Below, one piece after another: positions 33,451 through 44,500 of a stretch of DNA of 64,000 nucleotides (position 1 is its first letter; each line of letters begins with the position of its first letter). The position numbers and the translations under genes were made by a program. The notes beneath the pieces were generated by a model that did not search any database, had not been told where the DNA came from, and saw nothing but the letters and a program-made list of their open reading frames with translations. Source of the DNA: Euphorbia lathyris (taxonomy: Eukaryota; Streptophyta; Magnoliopsida; Malpighiales; Euphorbiaceae); contig NC_088914.1 of assembly GCF_963576675.1 (NCBI RefSeq), positions 78,552,441 through 78,616,440 of the forward strand, written 5' to 3'.

Positions 33451-34849
33451 AGTTTACAATCCAAGCAAATTAGGCCTTGTAATTAGATCATTCTGGTTGA
33501 ACAATCGTTGGTTGAAGAGTTCCAAGCACACCCGCAACCGATAGAAACGTCCATCAGACCCAGAGAATCCATAATCCGTACATAATGGCCCTTTTTCAAC
33601 ATAATGCTGAGCAAACAAGCATAGGAAGACACCACAATCATTGGATTTGCGCAGCTGTTGTGGGCACCCGCGAGCCCTCTCCCACTTTATCAATCGATTA
33701 CCATTATCAGGCCTCCCACTTTTATTCCAATAATCGGCCTTTTCCATTGCTCTTGTCATAATATGAAACCGGGGTTCTAGCCATTTGTCTATTGATTCGT
33801 TGGATGCATTTGACTCCAGACTATCATAGAACTCCATCCTCATTTCTTCCACGTAGAACACCCCGAGTAACCAGTGTTCTCCTTTATAGTTGATGGGTAT
33901 TAGCACATGTTTAACCTCATACCAAGGCCGAGTTTGAAACTCTTCCATCCCATTGATTCGTTGCACAAACAACTTGGCTTGTTCCCATTTTCCGGGTTTG
34001 TCATAATTCTTGGTCATATTTGCAATCTCCATAAATCCAAAGAAATTTGAGTCGATGGCAGTCCAATCCTGACTCTGATGGATGTTTTTTCCGTTCAATA
34101 ACCATAAAAATGCATTTACAAGCTGTAACACATGCAAAAATAAGTACAAACACATATTAGTAAGGACCCAAATTGAACAATATACACCAAAACATACAAA
34201 GTGAGCAATATCTTACTTGGCTGTCTATGTACTTTCCAGTTATCTCTGCCTCTTCAAACCACGATACAGTCTGTCCCCAATCGGTTCCACCTAACTTCCT
34301 CAGCTGATCACGGGGGTACTCTTCTTCCAGTCGTCATAGGCCTACAGGAGGTGTCCTTTTATACGATCGTGACCATCGTGTTGTTCCACGGGGTACTGAT
34401 CATCATCATCAGTAAAATGATATTCCATCCGAGGATCAGTGAATGGTAACTTAACTTCTTTCCCAGGTTTCTTTTCTCGCTGGGGTCTCCCTTTCACTTC
34501 AAGTTCCTCCTTGATGTTTCCATCCCTTCCTCTCCCTCTTCTTCCTCCTCTTGCCCCTCTTCTTCCTCTTCCACCTCCTCTTCCTCCTCTTTTGCCCTTC
34601 CCTTCCTCCTCATGTTTAACCTCGATAGTCAAATCTTCTATTTCTCATTTGTCTTCACGTGTAGGTAAAGATGATTGGACAACTTGGTTAACCAGAAGAG
34701 TAAGCTGTCCATGATTTATCTCAGCATCATGGCCGTCATGGCTCTCATCCTGTTAAAACACCAATTAGAAACACATATTATATCATTATTCTATGTTAAA
34801 AGCACCAGATTAAACATTAAAAACAAACTTACATCAATCATTATAACAA

Positions 34850-35045
34850 TTTCCCTCTCCTCCTGCTCTTTCTTCTCCCTCTCCTCCTGCTCTTTCTTCT
34901 CCCTCTCCTCATGCTCTTTCTTTTCCCTAGCCTCCTACTCTCTCTTATCCCTCTCCTCATGCTCTCTCTTATCCCTCGCCTCCTGCTCTTTCTTCTCCCT
35001 CTCCTCCTGCTCTTTCTTCTCCCTCGCCTCCTGCTTTGTCTTCTC
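34850..35045 (-). repeat. Coding minisatellite for Glu/Lys-rich helix
   Basis: About seven units of 24-30 bp encoding EREKKEQEER-like segments in exon 4 of the Ulp1 gene. Comparing units shows that the TAG at 34937-34935 stands where neighbours have CAG. Confidence 0.85.
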
Positions 35046-36834
35046 ATTATCCTCCATCTCTTTTCCTCCAATCTCCATCTTATACATATCAACATCCCGT
35101 TGTGACTTCAGTTCCTGCACATCACGTTCTACAACGGACAATCTATTTACAAAGGCATTCATTTTCCTCTCTTGCTGACCAAACTGTTCAGTTATCATCT
35201 TCTCTTGCTCAGCAAACTTGTCATTCATTTTCTTCTCGTGCTCAGCAAACATCCTCCTCAGTAGTCGTTCCAGACCAGATTGTTTCTTCTTCTGTACAGG
35301 TACTCTAGGAGAGACAATGAAGGCATTTTCATCATTATCAGTCTCAGATTCACTGTCATCCTCTACATCAACATCTCCCCCTTCATATGTACCCAATCCC
35401 TCATGTTCCTCCTTTTCCATGCCTTCATCCTCTTGCTCCCCTTTCCCCTCTTCTTCCACCTCTTTCCCCTTTGCAACCTCTTGCCCCTTTTCCTCCTCTT
35501 GCCCCTTTTCCAAATCGGTAAACACTTGGTCATAATTACACTGCAGACCATCCACATGGTTTACTAGATGTTCATACCATGAGCTTTCTTTCTCCATGTC
35601 TTCAGCTGTAAGTTGCGTGGCATTTGGTTTTATACCCGACTAAAAATACAAATGTACAAATAAACAAGTCAGTCAGATGTATAGCACAATAGTGACACAT
35701 ATAGGCACAATGATTGGTCAACTTACTTCAAAAATGGCTAGAACTTTGGGCAATTTACCGATACCGGTCTTTTTCCATCGTAGCCATCGTGGGATGCGAG
35801 TGCCTTTCTTCTCATACCATGCGTGGGTGGCATCCCATACTTCGAACAACCAAGCCTGCAACAAAGTTCCAATTCATTATTTATGCCTATTACCAACATT
35901 TCTAGTATACAGAATATACACACATCATACCTGAAATACGTGTGCAAAACCATATAGGTTGTATGAGACACGGTTAGTCCTAAAATTCTCCCTATAAGCG
36001 ACCAATTGATCTATTCGGTCTTTTCCACCATCTATCCCATTAACAAGAGACCTGTAGGTCACATCCCAGCCACAAACACCCCACGGGAACTCGTTAAACA
36101 ATCTTGGAAATTCAGCAAGTTCCAACACCCAAGGAAGAGCTTTTTTTTGCGGCAGTGTTATCCAACACACAGCCAATGGCAAAATACAACATGGCAAATG
36201 AAACTGCATCCTGATCAGATTCATTCTTCCAAACAGTTTGCAGCATAATTGTTTCCACGTCTTTAAAGGTTGGTGTAGGGATGCCTGGAAAAAACTTATT
36301 CCTAAATCTATATGGCTTATTTATCACACTGAACCTTTCGAGAAATGCTTCCATGTCTCCAAACCGTAACCCACTTAGGAGTCCAAACTCCCAATCCCCA
36401 AATCTTAACTCAACACCTCTAACTATGAAGCAAAGCTCCCTGGGTTTGAGGTCTTCACGTATGATCTCCCTTGTTAAAAGGGTATGACAGAGGACTCCTG
36501 CAAATATTGTATTGGTCATATCCAAATACTGGCCGAAGCAACTCTTCCTATATAGATTTAATTGGTTTAGTGTTAAACTATCCTTTATATGTTTTGCTGC
36601 TTCTAGGTTACACCTAACTGTGATGACGCTTTCCGTTCCAAATGATTTTTTGTATTTATATCCAGATTTCTTCTTGGCTTTCTTCTTCGAAGGAGAGCCA
36701 TGCTCATCTCTCTTCCTCTTGTCTACACGATCATGCTGAAAATTGTTGTAGACATATCATCAGGGAACATACAATTAAGCTAATTATAACGTTGAGCTAG
36801 AATGAGCTAGCGTATGCTAAAATAAGAGAGTTAT

Positions 36835-37030
36835 CGGCAATAGATCGTCGATATGAATGTTCTATCGACAATAGATCGTCGATATGAATGTTCTATCGGC
36901 AATTAGCTCGACGATATAAATGTTCTATCGGCAGTATATCGTTGATATGGATGTTCTATCGGCCATTAGGCTGTCTATGACTATGTATTATCTACAATTA
37001 GGTTGCCGATGAACATACATATCGATAAAT
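36835..37030. repeat. Tandem repeat in first intron of the Ulp1 gene
   Basis: About five units of roughly 37 bp built on ATGTTCTATCGGCAATAG + ATCGTCGATATGA, diverging toward the right. They lie inside intron 1 (36736-37192) and share the ATCGRC word with the other arrays of this MULE. Confidence 0.85.
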
Positions 37031-37520
37031 TTCAACCAAACCGAATGGCTTCCTAACACCAGACGAACCCAGATAAACCCTAACACCAGAAGAAGTAAAC
37101 AAAACGAAACGAAATGAAATATTCCTTCTCAAACACAACAAATGTACATACAATACAATAGAGAAACGCAAATGTAAAGTCAAGTTATTTACCCTCTTTT
37201 TCGTCCTTCCTTCTGAATTCGATTCATTGTCTGAGCTTCGTGTTCTCGCCATGTCCACTCGAAGTAACAGAGATTCGTCGGATGAAATGTACAGAATCGG
37301 GCAAATAATCGCCGGAAAGTTAGAGAGAGGAATAGAGGGGTGTTAGGTTAGAGAGATGGAAGTTCGAATGTTGAAGAGCGGGAGCAGAGTGTTAGAGATG
37401 AGGGCAAGGTTGGAATTTAGTTAATGAAATGTGTTAGTTTTGGTGAGTTTCTCAAAAGGAGTTAGAAAAGAAAACTAGCCCCTTAAAAGGTGCTAGTTTT
37501 GTAATTATCCCTTATTCAAC

Positions 37521-37799
37521 TTTAGTTGTTTATCATACTTTTAAGCAACCATATTTTTGTTATGTTATGTTATTCAACAACAATTAAATGCTTAAACCTC
37601 TTTCATTTATCATTATTTAATCAATACATATATCTTTATATTTATAGACTTTAATAGAACATAACAACAAGAGGAATGCATTTACAATAAAAGGCATAAA
37701 TCAACTTTGCATAGGTGAATACTACTGTGTGAACATAATAAAAAGGTTATGTAAACACTTCAAGGTGTACAAATATCCTTGATACAGTAAGGTACTTCA
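37521..37799. other. Spacer right of the outer MULE, no gene seen
   Basis: AT-rich. It may include the eroded 3' end of the Copia remnant that follows, but no LTR is recognisable. Confidence 0.45.
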
Positions 37800-38387
37800 A
37801 GATTCCCTTGACTATTTTCTAGTGTTCCTTATCGGGATCTGACTGGTCCCGACTAGTCATGTTTGGTGCAACACGTAACATCTGGTCTTGTACATAACAT
37901 GAAGTACATGATAGATCATATAGCTGATGTATAAGGAATCTTCATCATGTTCTCTCTATCCTGCTCTGTCTGAGGATAATCTTTCTTACCAAGTTTCAGC
38001 CCATGGCGTATAGGCACAAATCATTTCTTAGCCTTATCCATGTTGAACCTTCTAAGAACTTTGTCTGCGTACGAAACTTGACTCTAGCGTAGAAGTCAGT
38101 TGGATCTATCTCTGTAGATCATGATCCCTAAGATCGTTTCGGCTTCTCCTAAGTCTTTCATTACGAAGCATTTACTCAACCACTGCTTTGATCTTGCAAT
38201 GTTGGTATATCGCCTCCAATGAGCAGTATGTCATCGATATAAATACTAGGAAAGTGGATATGCTCCTACTGAATTTCATATACACACAAGGTTCATCAGG
38301 ATTCTGTATGAATCTACTTAAAACACCACTTGCAGCCTATCATTTTAACACCCGAAGGTGGATCCACCAAGTTCTACACTTGGTTAT
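37800..38387 (-). pseudogene. Copia remnant IV, RT/RNase H part
   Basis: Minus-strand frames with many stops give IYIDDILLIGGDIPTLQ, MKDLGEAETILGIMIYRDR, FNMDKAKK and MMKIPYTSAI...YFMLCTRPDV, which is Copia RT end and linker. Starting from 38387 the reading is NQV(stop)NLVDPPSGVK then GCKW, followed by a deletion of the RT core. The piece joins the one at 51977-52440 once the Sirevirus is removed. Confidence 0.85.
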
Positions 38388-39731
38388 TGTTGAAACACCT
38401 TTCCATATGATTTTGATTTGACAAAATTATTTAAGTAATTGATAAAAAATATTCTAACACATTAAAATTTAAATGCTTTGATTTATTTATACTAATGTGT
38501 TTGTTCAATGTTGAGTTTATTTATCTATAAGACATTAAGATTTAAAGTCTAAAAGCCCATGAGTGGAAGTCAAGCCCAAGTCAACATAATCAAGACCTCA
38601 CGGCCCAAGAAGACGAAACGAAGTCGTATCAAGCAAAACGATGACTCAGCATGAAGAAGGATCGAGAAGACTTCTAGCAAAAGCTTCAAGAGGAAGCTGC
38701 TGAGTTAAGCGACAAGCAGTCAGGACAGCGGCAGACAAGAATCAACTTGTAGACAAAGTATTTCTACTTTGGGTAAAGTTCAGAAGGCGCAGGAAGCTGT
38801 CTGGAAGACTTTGCCAAAAATGTCGAAACATTCTGTTTACCGGACGAAAAGCTGCCGAGCACTGCCGCGGACAGAAGATGCAAGAATCTCATTGGCCAAC
38901 GACACTGAGCGCGTACTGAGTGACAACGACAGGAAGCCGTTTCCCTCCAATGGTTATTTCAAAATTCGAAATAACCAGGTGCCTCAAGTGTCACTATATA
39001 AAGGCCTCTCATTTGCTTCATTCGATGCAGATCTTCAATTAGCCGAAACGCTGTCCAAATTCATACACGAAGTTCTGTGAGAAAAGCAAAGCAAAAACCT
39101 TACACCAATTTCCATATTATTGTGTAAAAGTCTAGAGTGATTTTCAATCATCTAAAGTGTCTTAGCAATTGTTGTTTAGGACAAACACTTTATCATTTCT
39201 AGAAGAATAGAAAGGAGAGGCTGAGTACTCGGTTATAGTACTCAGCGGTAGATATAGGAGTGAGTGGAGGTAGAGAGGAAGGTACTCTTGTATACTCAGC
39301 TTCTATTGTAAAAGGTTTCGTGCTCTACCTTTAAAGAGCTCAGTAGAGGATTCGAAAAGCTCGGAACGAGTTCCGGGGACTGGACGTAGGCGGAGAGGCC
39401 GAACCAGGATAAGTCTGCTGAGTAATATCTTTCTAACCCTTAAACTCCTTTACATATTGCTTGCTATAAAACTGACTAAGTAACGAGCTCACGCTGAGTT
39501 AAGTATACTAAGAAGCTGAGTTCAGGAATAGACTCTAAGTGTTATTTCCTGACTCAAGGAAAGAAATAGACTTAGTCACAAGTTGACTAAGCTTGTGTCT
39601 TCAAACTGCTTAGTCACACTGTGTAAACCTTTTCATAAGAAAAGAAGTCAGCCTTAACAGACAAAATTTTAAATAGTTCCTATCCCCCCCCCCCCCTTGG
39701 AACTAACTTGTCACGTTATAAGGGACCAACA
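38388..39731 (+). repeat. Sirevirus 5' LTR (1,344 bp)
   Basis: TGTTGAAACACC...GGGACCAACA. A TATATAAAG box is at 38995-39003, placing the RNA start near 39025. A poly-C run at 39685-39696 lies in U5. A reading frame inside (38769-39080) recurs in the 3' LTR and is not taken as a gene. Confidence 0.95.
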
Positions 39732-39733
39732 AG

Positions 39734-39745
39734 TGGTATCAGAGC
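39734..39745 (+). promoter_or_regulatory. Primer-binding site of the Sirevirus
   Basis: TGGTATCAGAGC, complementary to initiator tRNA-Met, two bases after the 5' LTR. Confidence 0.92.
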
Positions 39746-39793
39746 TTAATAGCTCACTGTGCAAGATATAACTATCTTGAGCTGATCCCCACT

Positions 39794-41536
39794 ATGGCTG
39801 AGAACAGCACTCGATTCCTCCCAGGAAATCAGACAACTCAGATTTTACCTGAGGGGCTGTCCATTACTCGGCCTCCTCTATTCTTCGGGTCTAACTATAC
39901 CTTTTGGAAGAATAGAATGAAAAATTTCATTCAGGCAACAAATATGAGTGCATGGCTGTCTATAGTCCAAGGCCCATTTGTTCCTGTTGAAACTATTGAC
40001 GGCCAAACGGTTGTTAAAGCTGAGACTAGATGGACAGAAGATGATCTCAAGAAGCTATAAAATCATGCTTCGGCTATAAACATGCTTCACTGTGCGTTAG
40101 ATGCTGCAGAATACAACAAGATTTCAGGTTGTGAGTCAGCGCAGGAGATCTGGAAGAAGCTGGAGGTCACCTATGAAGGAACCAACAAGGTGAAGGAATC
40201 CAAGGTCAACCAGCACATGAGGTTGTACGAGCTGTTTGAAATGAATGATGATGAAGGAATCTCTGACATGAACTCAAGGTTCACAAACATAATCAACGAG
40301 CTCAAGAGACTTGGAAAGATCTTCACTGAGGAAGAGCAAGTCAAGAAGATTCTTAGGAGTCTTCCTAAAAGCTGGCAAGCAAAGAAAACTGCTGTTAAGG
40401 AAGCTCAAGACTTAACCACCTATAAGTATGATGAACTCATTGGCTCGCTGCTGACCCACGAGATATCAATGAAGAACTTCGAGATAAAGGAGAAGTCTGA
40501 AGACAAGAAGCAAAAGTCTCTTGTCATGAAAGCTGACTCCACTGATGGGAGCTCAACAGACGATGAAGAAATGGCTATGTTCACTAGAAAGATGAAAAGG
40601 CTGTTCAGAAAGAATGACAAATATTCTAAGAAGTCTTACAAGAAGTTTGACAAGTACAAAGCTGATTCCAGCGACATCAAGTACAAGAAGGACAGCTCAA
40701 AGCCCATTACATGCTTTGAATGTCATCAAACTGGCCATATCAAGTCAAGCTGTCCCACGTTGAGGAAAGAGAGGAAGAACGACAAGAAGGCAATAGTGGC
40801 AACCTGTAGTGATAGTGATGAGTCATCATCATCAAAAGCTGATGCCACTGAGTCAGCAAAGATCTGCTTCATGGCAGATGAGCTTGCTGAGCCTTGTGTT
40901 TCTGAGCATGCTGACCCCTCCATTGCATCTGACGATGAGGAACACTCAACTGAGGTAATATCATTACCCTTGCTCAGAAATGAAATGGTTAATGCCCTGA
41001 GTGAACTCTACACACTTGTCAAAAAGTGTAATAAAAAGGTTAGAGCACTCAGCAGGCGATGTGACGAGGTTGAGGAGGTCAAACTGAGTGACCTTCGATA
41101 TCTTCTCTAGGACAACTCAACTTTGCATAGTAATGTAGAAATTATGCAAAAGTTTGTCTCTGAGGTCCAATCAGATTCTAAGAAACTGAGAAAGGATGTC
41201 ACATCTATTCAGAACCAACTTAAGGTTCCGAATAAAAGAAATATTCCTCTGAACACTCAATACAGAAGTACTAGTCAGCAGAGATAGAATCCTCAACGGA
41301 ATGTCCAGTGTGACTTCTGTGGGAAGAAAGGACACACCACGAAGGTGTGCTAGCACGCTCAGCACTATGGTGCTGACCAGTCAGTGAGACATCCTAAACG
41401 GAAGGTCAGCTGTGACTTCTGTGGAAAGAATGGACATACTGTCCAAGTATGTTGTCATAAAATGAAATATGATGCTTTACCTGTTGAACCTAACAAACCA
41501 GGACCCAAAAAGAATTGGGTACCTAAAAGCAACTAG
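39794..41536 (+). pseudogene. Sirevirus gag with several stops
   Basis: The ATG at 39794 (MAENSTRFLPGNQTTQ) opens a frame to the natural end WVPKSN-TAG at 41534-41536, 580 codons. Capsid-like UBN2 region (AQEIWKKLEVTYEGTNKVKE) is followed by a basic segment and three CCHC knuckles: CFECHQTGHIKSSC, CDFCGKKGHTTKVC and CDFCGKNGHTVQVC. Four in-frame stops interrupt it: TAA 40058-40060, TAG 41108-41110, TAG 41285-41287 and TAG 41351-41353. The pol frame is shifted relative to gag. Confidence 0.9.
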
Positions 41537-41541
41537 CTATA

Positions 41542-44500
41542 TTGCAGGTAAGCCTGAGGTGTGCTGAGAAGTCAAAGATGTGGTACATTGACAGCGCATG
41601 CTCGAGGCATATGACTGGTGATGAAACTCAGTTCATCATATTTCTGCGTAAACGAGGAGGAAGTGTAAGTTTTGGAGACAACAAAAAGGGTAAGATAGTA
41701 GGGTCAGGAACCATTGGTGGTAATCCTACTATTGAGTCAGTCTCCCTAGTCAGCGGACTCAAATATAACTTACTCAGCGTAGCTCAGCTATGTGACAATG
41801 GGAGAAAAGTTATATTTGATGACACTGGATGTAAAATATTCGAGGGTAAAATAAATGAGTTAATTTTAACTGCCCCTCGTATTGATAATGTCTTTATGCT
41901 AAACTTAGAAAATAAGTTTTCAAAAACTGTACGCTTAGTGTCAAAGGAAGAAAATTCCTGGCTATGGCACAGGAGACTTGGTCATGTAAGCATGGACCTC
42001 CTGGCCAAATTAGCAAGAAAGCAATTGGTTGAGGGACTGCCAGAACTTAAGTTTGAAAAAGATCAATTATGCCACGCTTGTCAAGCTGGAAAACAGACCA
42101 AACAATCTTTTCATAGTAAAAACATTGTCTCAACTAAGCGTCCATTAGAGTTGCTACACTTGGATCTCTTCGGTCCAGTCCAGCCGCTGAGCTTGGGTGG
42201 AAGAAGATTTTCCTTGGTCATTGTAAATGACTTTTCTCGGTACACTTGGATCATCTTGCTGAGTAGCAAGGATGAAACCTTTGAGACGTTTTCAAATCTA
42301 GTAAGAAAACTTGAAAATGATAAAGACCTTAAGTTAGCTCACATCCGAAGTGATAATGGTGGAGAATTCAAGAACCAACAGTTTGTTGAATTCTGTGAAG
42401 CCAACGGCATTGACCATAATTTTTCTGCTCCTAGAACGCCTCAACAAAATGGGGTTGTTGAAAGGAAAAACAGAACCTTGATTGAAATAGCCAGGACAAT
42501 GCTGAGTGAGCATAGGCTTCCAAAGTACTTTTGGGGAGAAGTTGTTAACACATCGTGCTACATACTTAATAAGGCTCTAGTTAGACCTATATTAAAGAAG
42601 ACCCCCTACGAACTTTGGAAATGATGAAAGCCCAACATTGGATACTTTCGTGCCTTTGGTTGTAAATGTTTTATTTTAAATACCAAAGGCAGCCTAGCTA
42701 AGTTTGACTCAAAAGCTGATGAAGCTATCTTTTTAGGCTACTCAACAAACAGCAAAGCATACAGAGTTTTCAATAAACGAACTCAGGTCTTAGAAGAGTC
42801 AGTACACGTTGAGTTCGATGAAACTAACCCTGCAGAAAGAGACATGCAGCTGACTGAGGATGATCCACACTCAGCTCCCGCTGACCAAGAAACAGCCGCT
42901 GAGTCATTGCCTCAAGGGCTGACCAAAGGTAAAAGTGAAACTCAAATTATTTTCACTGACCAATCTACACCTGCAGAGATTGTTAAAACACAACCAGCAC
43001 AAGACATCAATCTACCAAAAGAGATCAGAATACCAAGAGGTCACTCAGAGAGTGCCATTCTTGATGCCGCTGAGAACACCCTGATGACGAGGAATCAACT
43101 CAGGAGATACCTCAGCAACGTAGCATTCGTCTCAATCCAGGAACCAAAGAATTTCGCTGAAGCTGAGTATGATGAATTCTGGATGAATGCAATGCAAGAA
43201 GAACTTGATCAGTTCCGAAGAAATGAAGTATGGGACTTAGTGCCAAAACCAAGAAGCCAGAAGACCATAGGAACAAGATGGGTCTTCCGCAACAAGCTGG
43301 ATGAACAAGGGAACGTGGTCTGAAACAAAGCAAGACTTGTAGCTCAGGGCTATAGTCAGCAAGAAGATATTGACTACAGTGAGACCTTTGCCCCAGTGGC
43401 AAGGCTAGAGGCTATTAGAATTTTATGTGCATATGCAAGCTATATTGTCACATCCGTGACTAAAATATACGCTGATTGATTTATTCGTTAAATATTTGAG
43501 TTTTATAAATATATTATTAGAGTTAATCAATCGTATTAAAAAAAAATCGTATTATTGTATTAATTGGAAATCAAGTTTTTAATCCATTTTAATAATTAAA
43601 GTTTAATATTAAAAGAAAAATGTCCATACAAATACTTTAAAGTTCATGAAATTACTATTTAAAATGTAGGTGCTTATATTTTATTATTATTGACAAATTT
43701 AAAATTTTCAAGTTAAATAAGTTTAGTTCATTAGTTTAATAATTACATTATTTAAAAGATTGGTTAAAAGAAAAGGTTAAAAAAAAACATAAATAAATTA
43801 TTAAATTAAGCCAACTAATACATGAAGAATGACATTTCTTACAAGTGGAGCAAGAAAAGAAAAACGTGGCATGCATTTTTATAAATGGGTAAAACACTTG
43901 TTGAATTTATAGAAAGAGTAAAACCACTTGTCACAAATTATTTCTAACTTGTGACACATATTGAAAAGAAAGTATGTTCTAGGAGAACTTCTTTACACTT
44001 TAAGGGTTTTTTTTTTGGAAAAATGGTTTTGTAAAATGGTTTAAGTTGTTTTTATGGAAACATTGAAAAGAAACAAAGAGATTTTTATTTATTTATTATT
44101 TTTCTTCAATTAAAGAAAAGAAATTCTATTTGCTTATCAAATTGATCAAGAGTTTAACAGTATCGTCGGATTGGGTCGGTTAAAAGTTACGATTTTAGTT
44201 CGATAAGAATATTTTGATTTTAATTATCTTAAATTTTATTTATATTATGTTTGAACAATATAATTCTTTGAGTTCGATTAAATGTGGATTTGTGATTTTA
44301 TATGAACTTTTAAAGATTATAGTATATCAACTAAATTATTTGAATAATTTTTACTTGAACCATTCAGATTTATGGTTATGGGTTAATTTGGAAATTTAAT
44401 TCTGAAAAGAGATTTGATTACATCATGATTTTATATCCATCTAGAGTAATATGGATCGGTGGTTTTATATTTGAAACCCATGTTCAGTGAGGGACATGGT

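Larger units (their letters stand above)
33454..37252 (-). pseudogene. DUF1985-Ulp1 cysteine protease gene of the outer MULE
   Basis: Exons: 37252-37193 (20 codons, MARTRSSDNESNSEG), 36735-35931, 35855-35727, about 35640-34833, about 34750-34217 and 34132-33454. Exon 2 is DUF1985-like (LLSGLRFGDMEAF, LFNEFPWGVCGWDVTYRSL). Exons 4-5 are highly charged, with a repeat of EREKKEQE units and an RGGRGG-rich segment. The last exon is a C48 (Ulp1) protease with His in GEHWLLGVF, Asp in EFYDSLES, Gln in CPQQLR and Cys in NDCGVFLC. Ulp1 enzymes process or remove SUMO; the role in a MULE is not established. Defects: an indel in an A-run near 36145, in-frame TAG at 34937-34935, a TGA in exon 5 near 34650, TAG at 34344-34342 and a nearby frameshift. 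All catalytic residues survive. Confidence 0.88.
18614..37511. mobile_element. Outer MULE (transposase + Ulp1 gene), 18.9 kb with nested insertions
   Basis: Ends begin GGGACAGTTATAAAACTAGC (left) and, read inward on the other strand, GGGATAATTACAAAACTAGC (right). They are flanked by perfect 9-bp duplications TTATTCAAC at 18605-18613 and 37512-37520, the MULE signature. The right TIR continues past 100 bp to about 37395. The left TIR is split: its first part is 18614-18659 and its second part (AACTCACCAAAACTAACACA) is 28674-28740, with the transposase-OTU MULE between. Net length without the insertion is about 8.9 kb. Cargo: MudrA-type transposase (30173-32935, +), DUF1985/Ulp1 gene (33454-37252, -) and a small coiled-coil ORF (29377-29661, -). 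This resembles the Kaonashi (KI) type of Ulp1-bearing plant MULEs. Confidence 0.9.

Noticed and set aside
34439..35535. Plus-strand Ser/Pro/Leu/Phe-rich ORFs
   Set aside because: They are shadows of the Glu/Lys/Arg-rich exons of the minus-strand Ulp1 gene.
38769..39080. 103-codon ORF, repeated at 51053-51322
   Set aside because: It lies in both Sirevirus LTRs around the TATA box and has no known domain, so it is LTR sequence rather than a gene.
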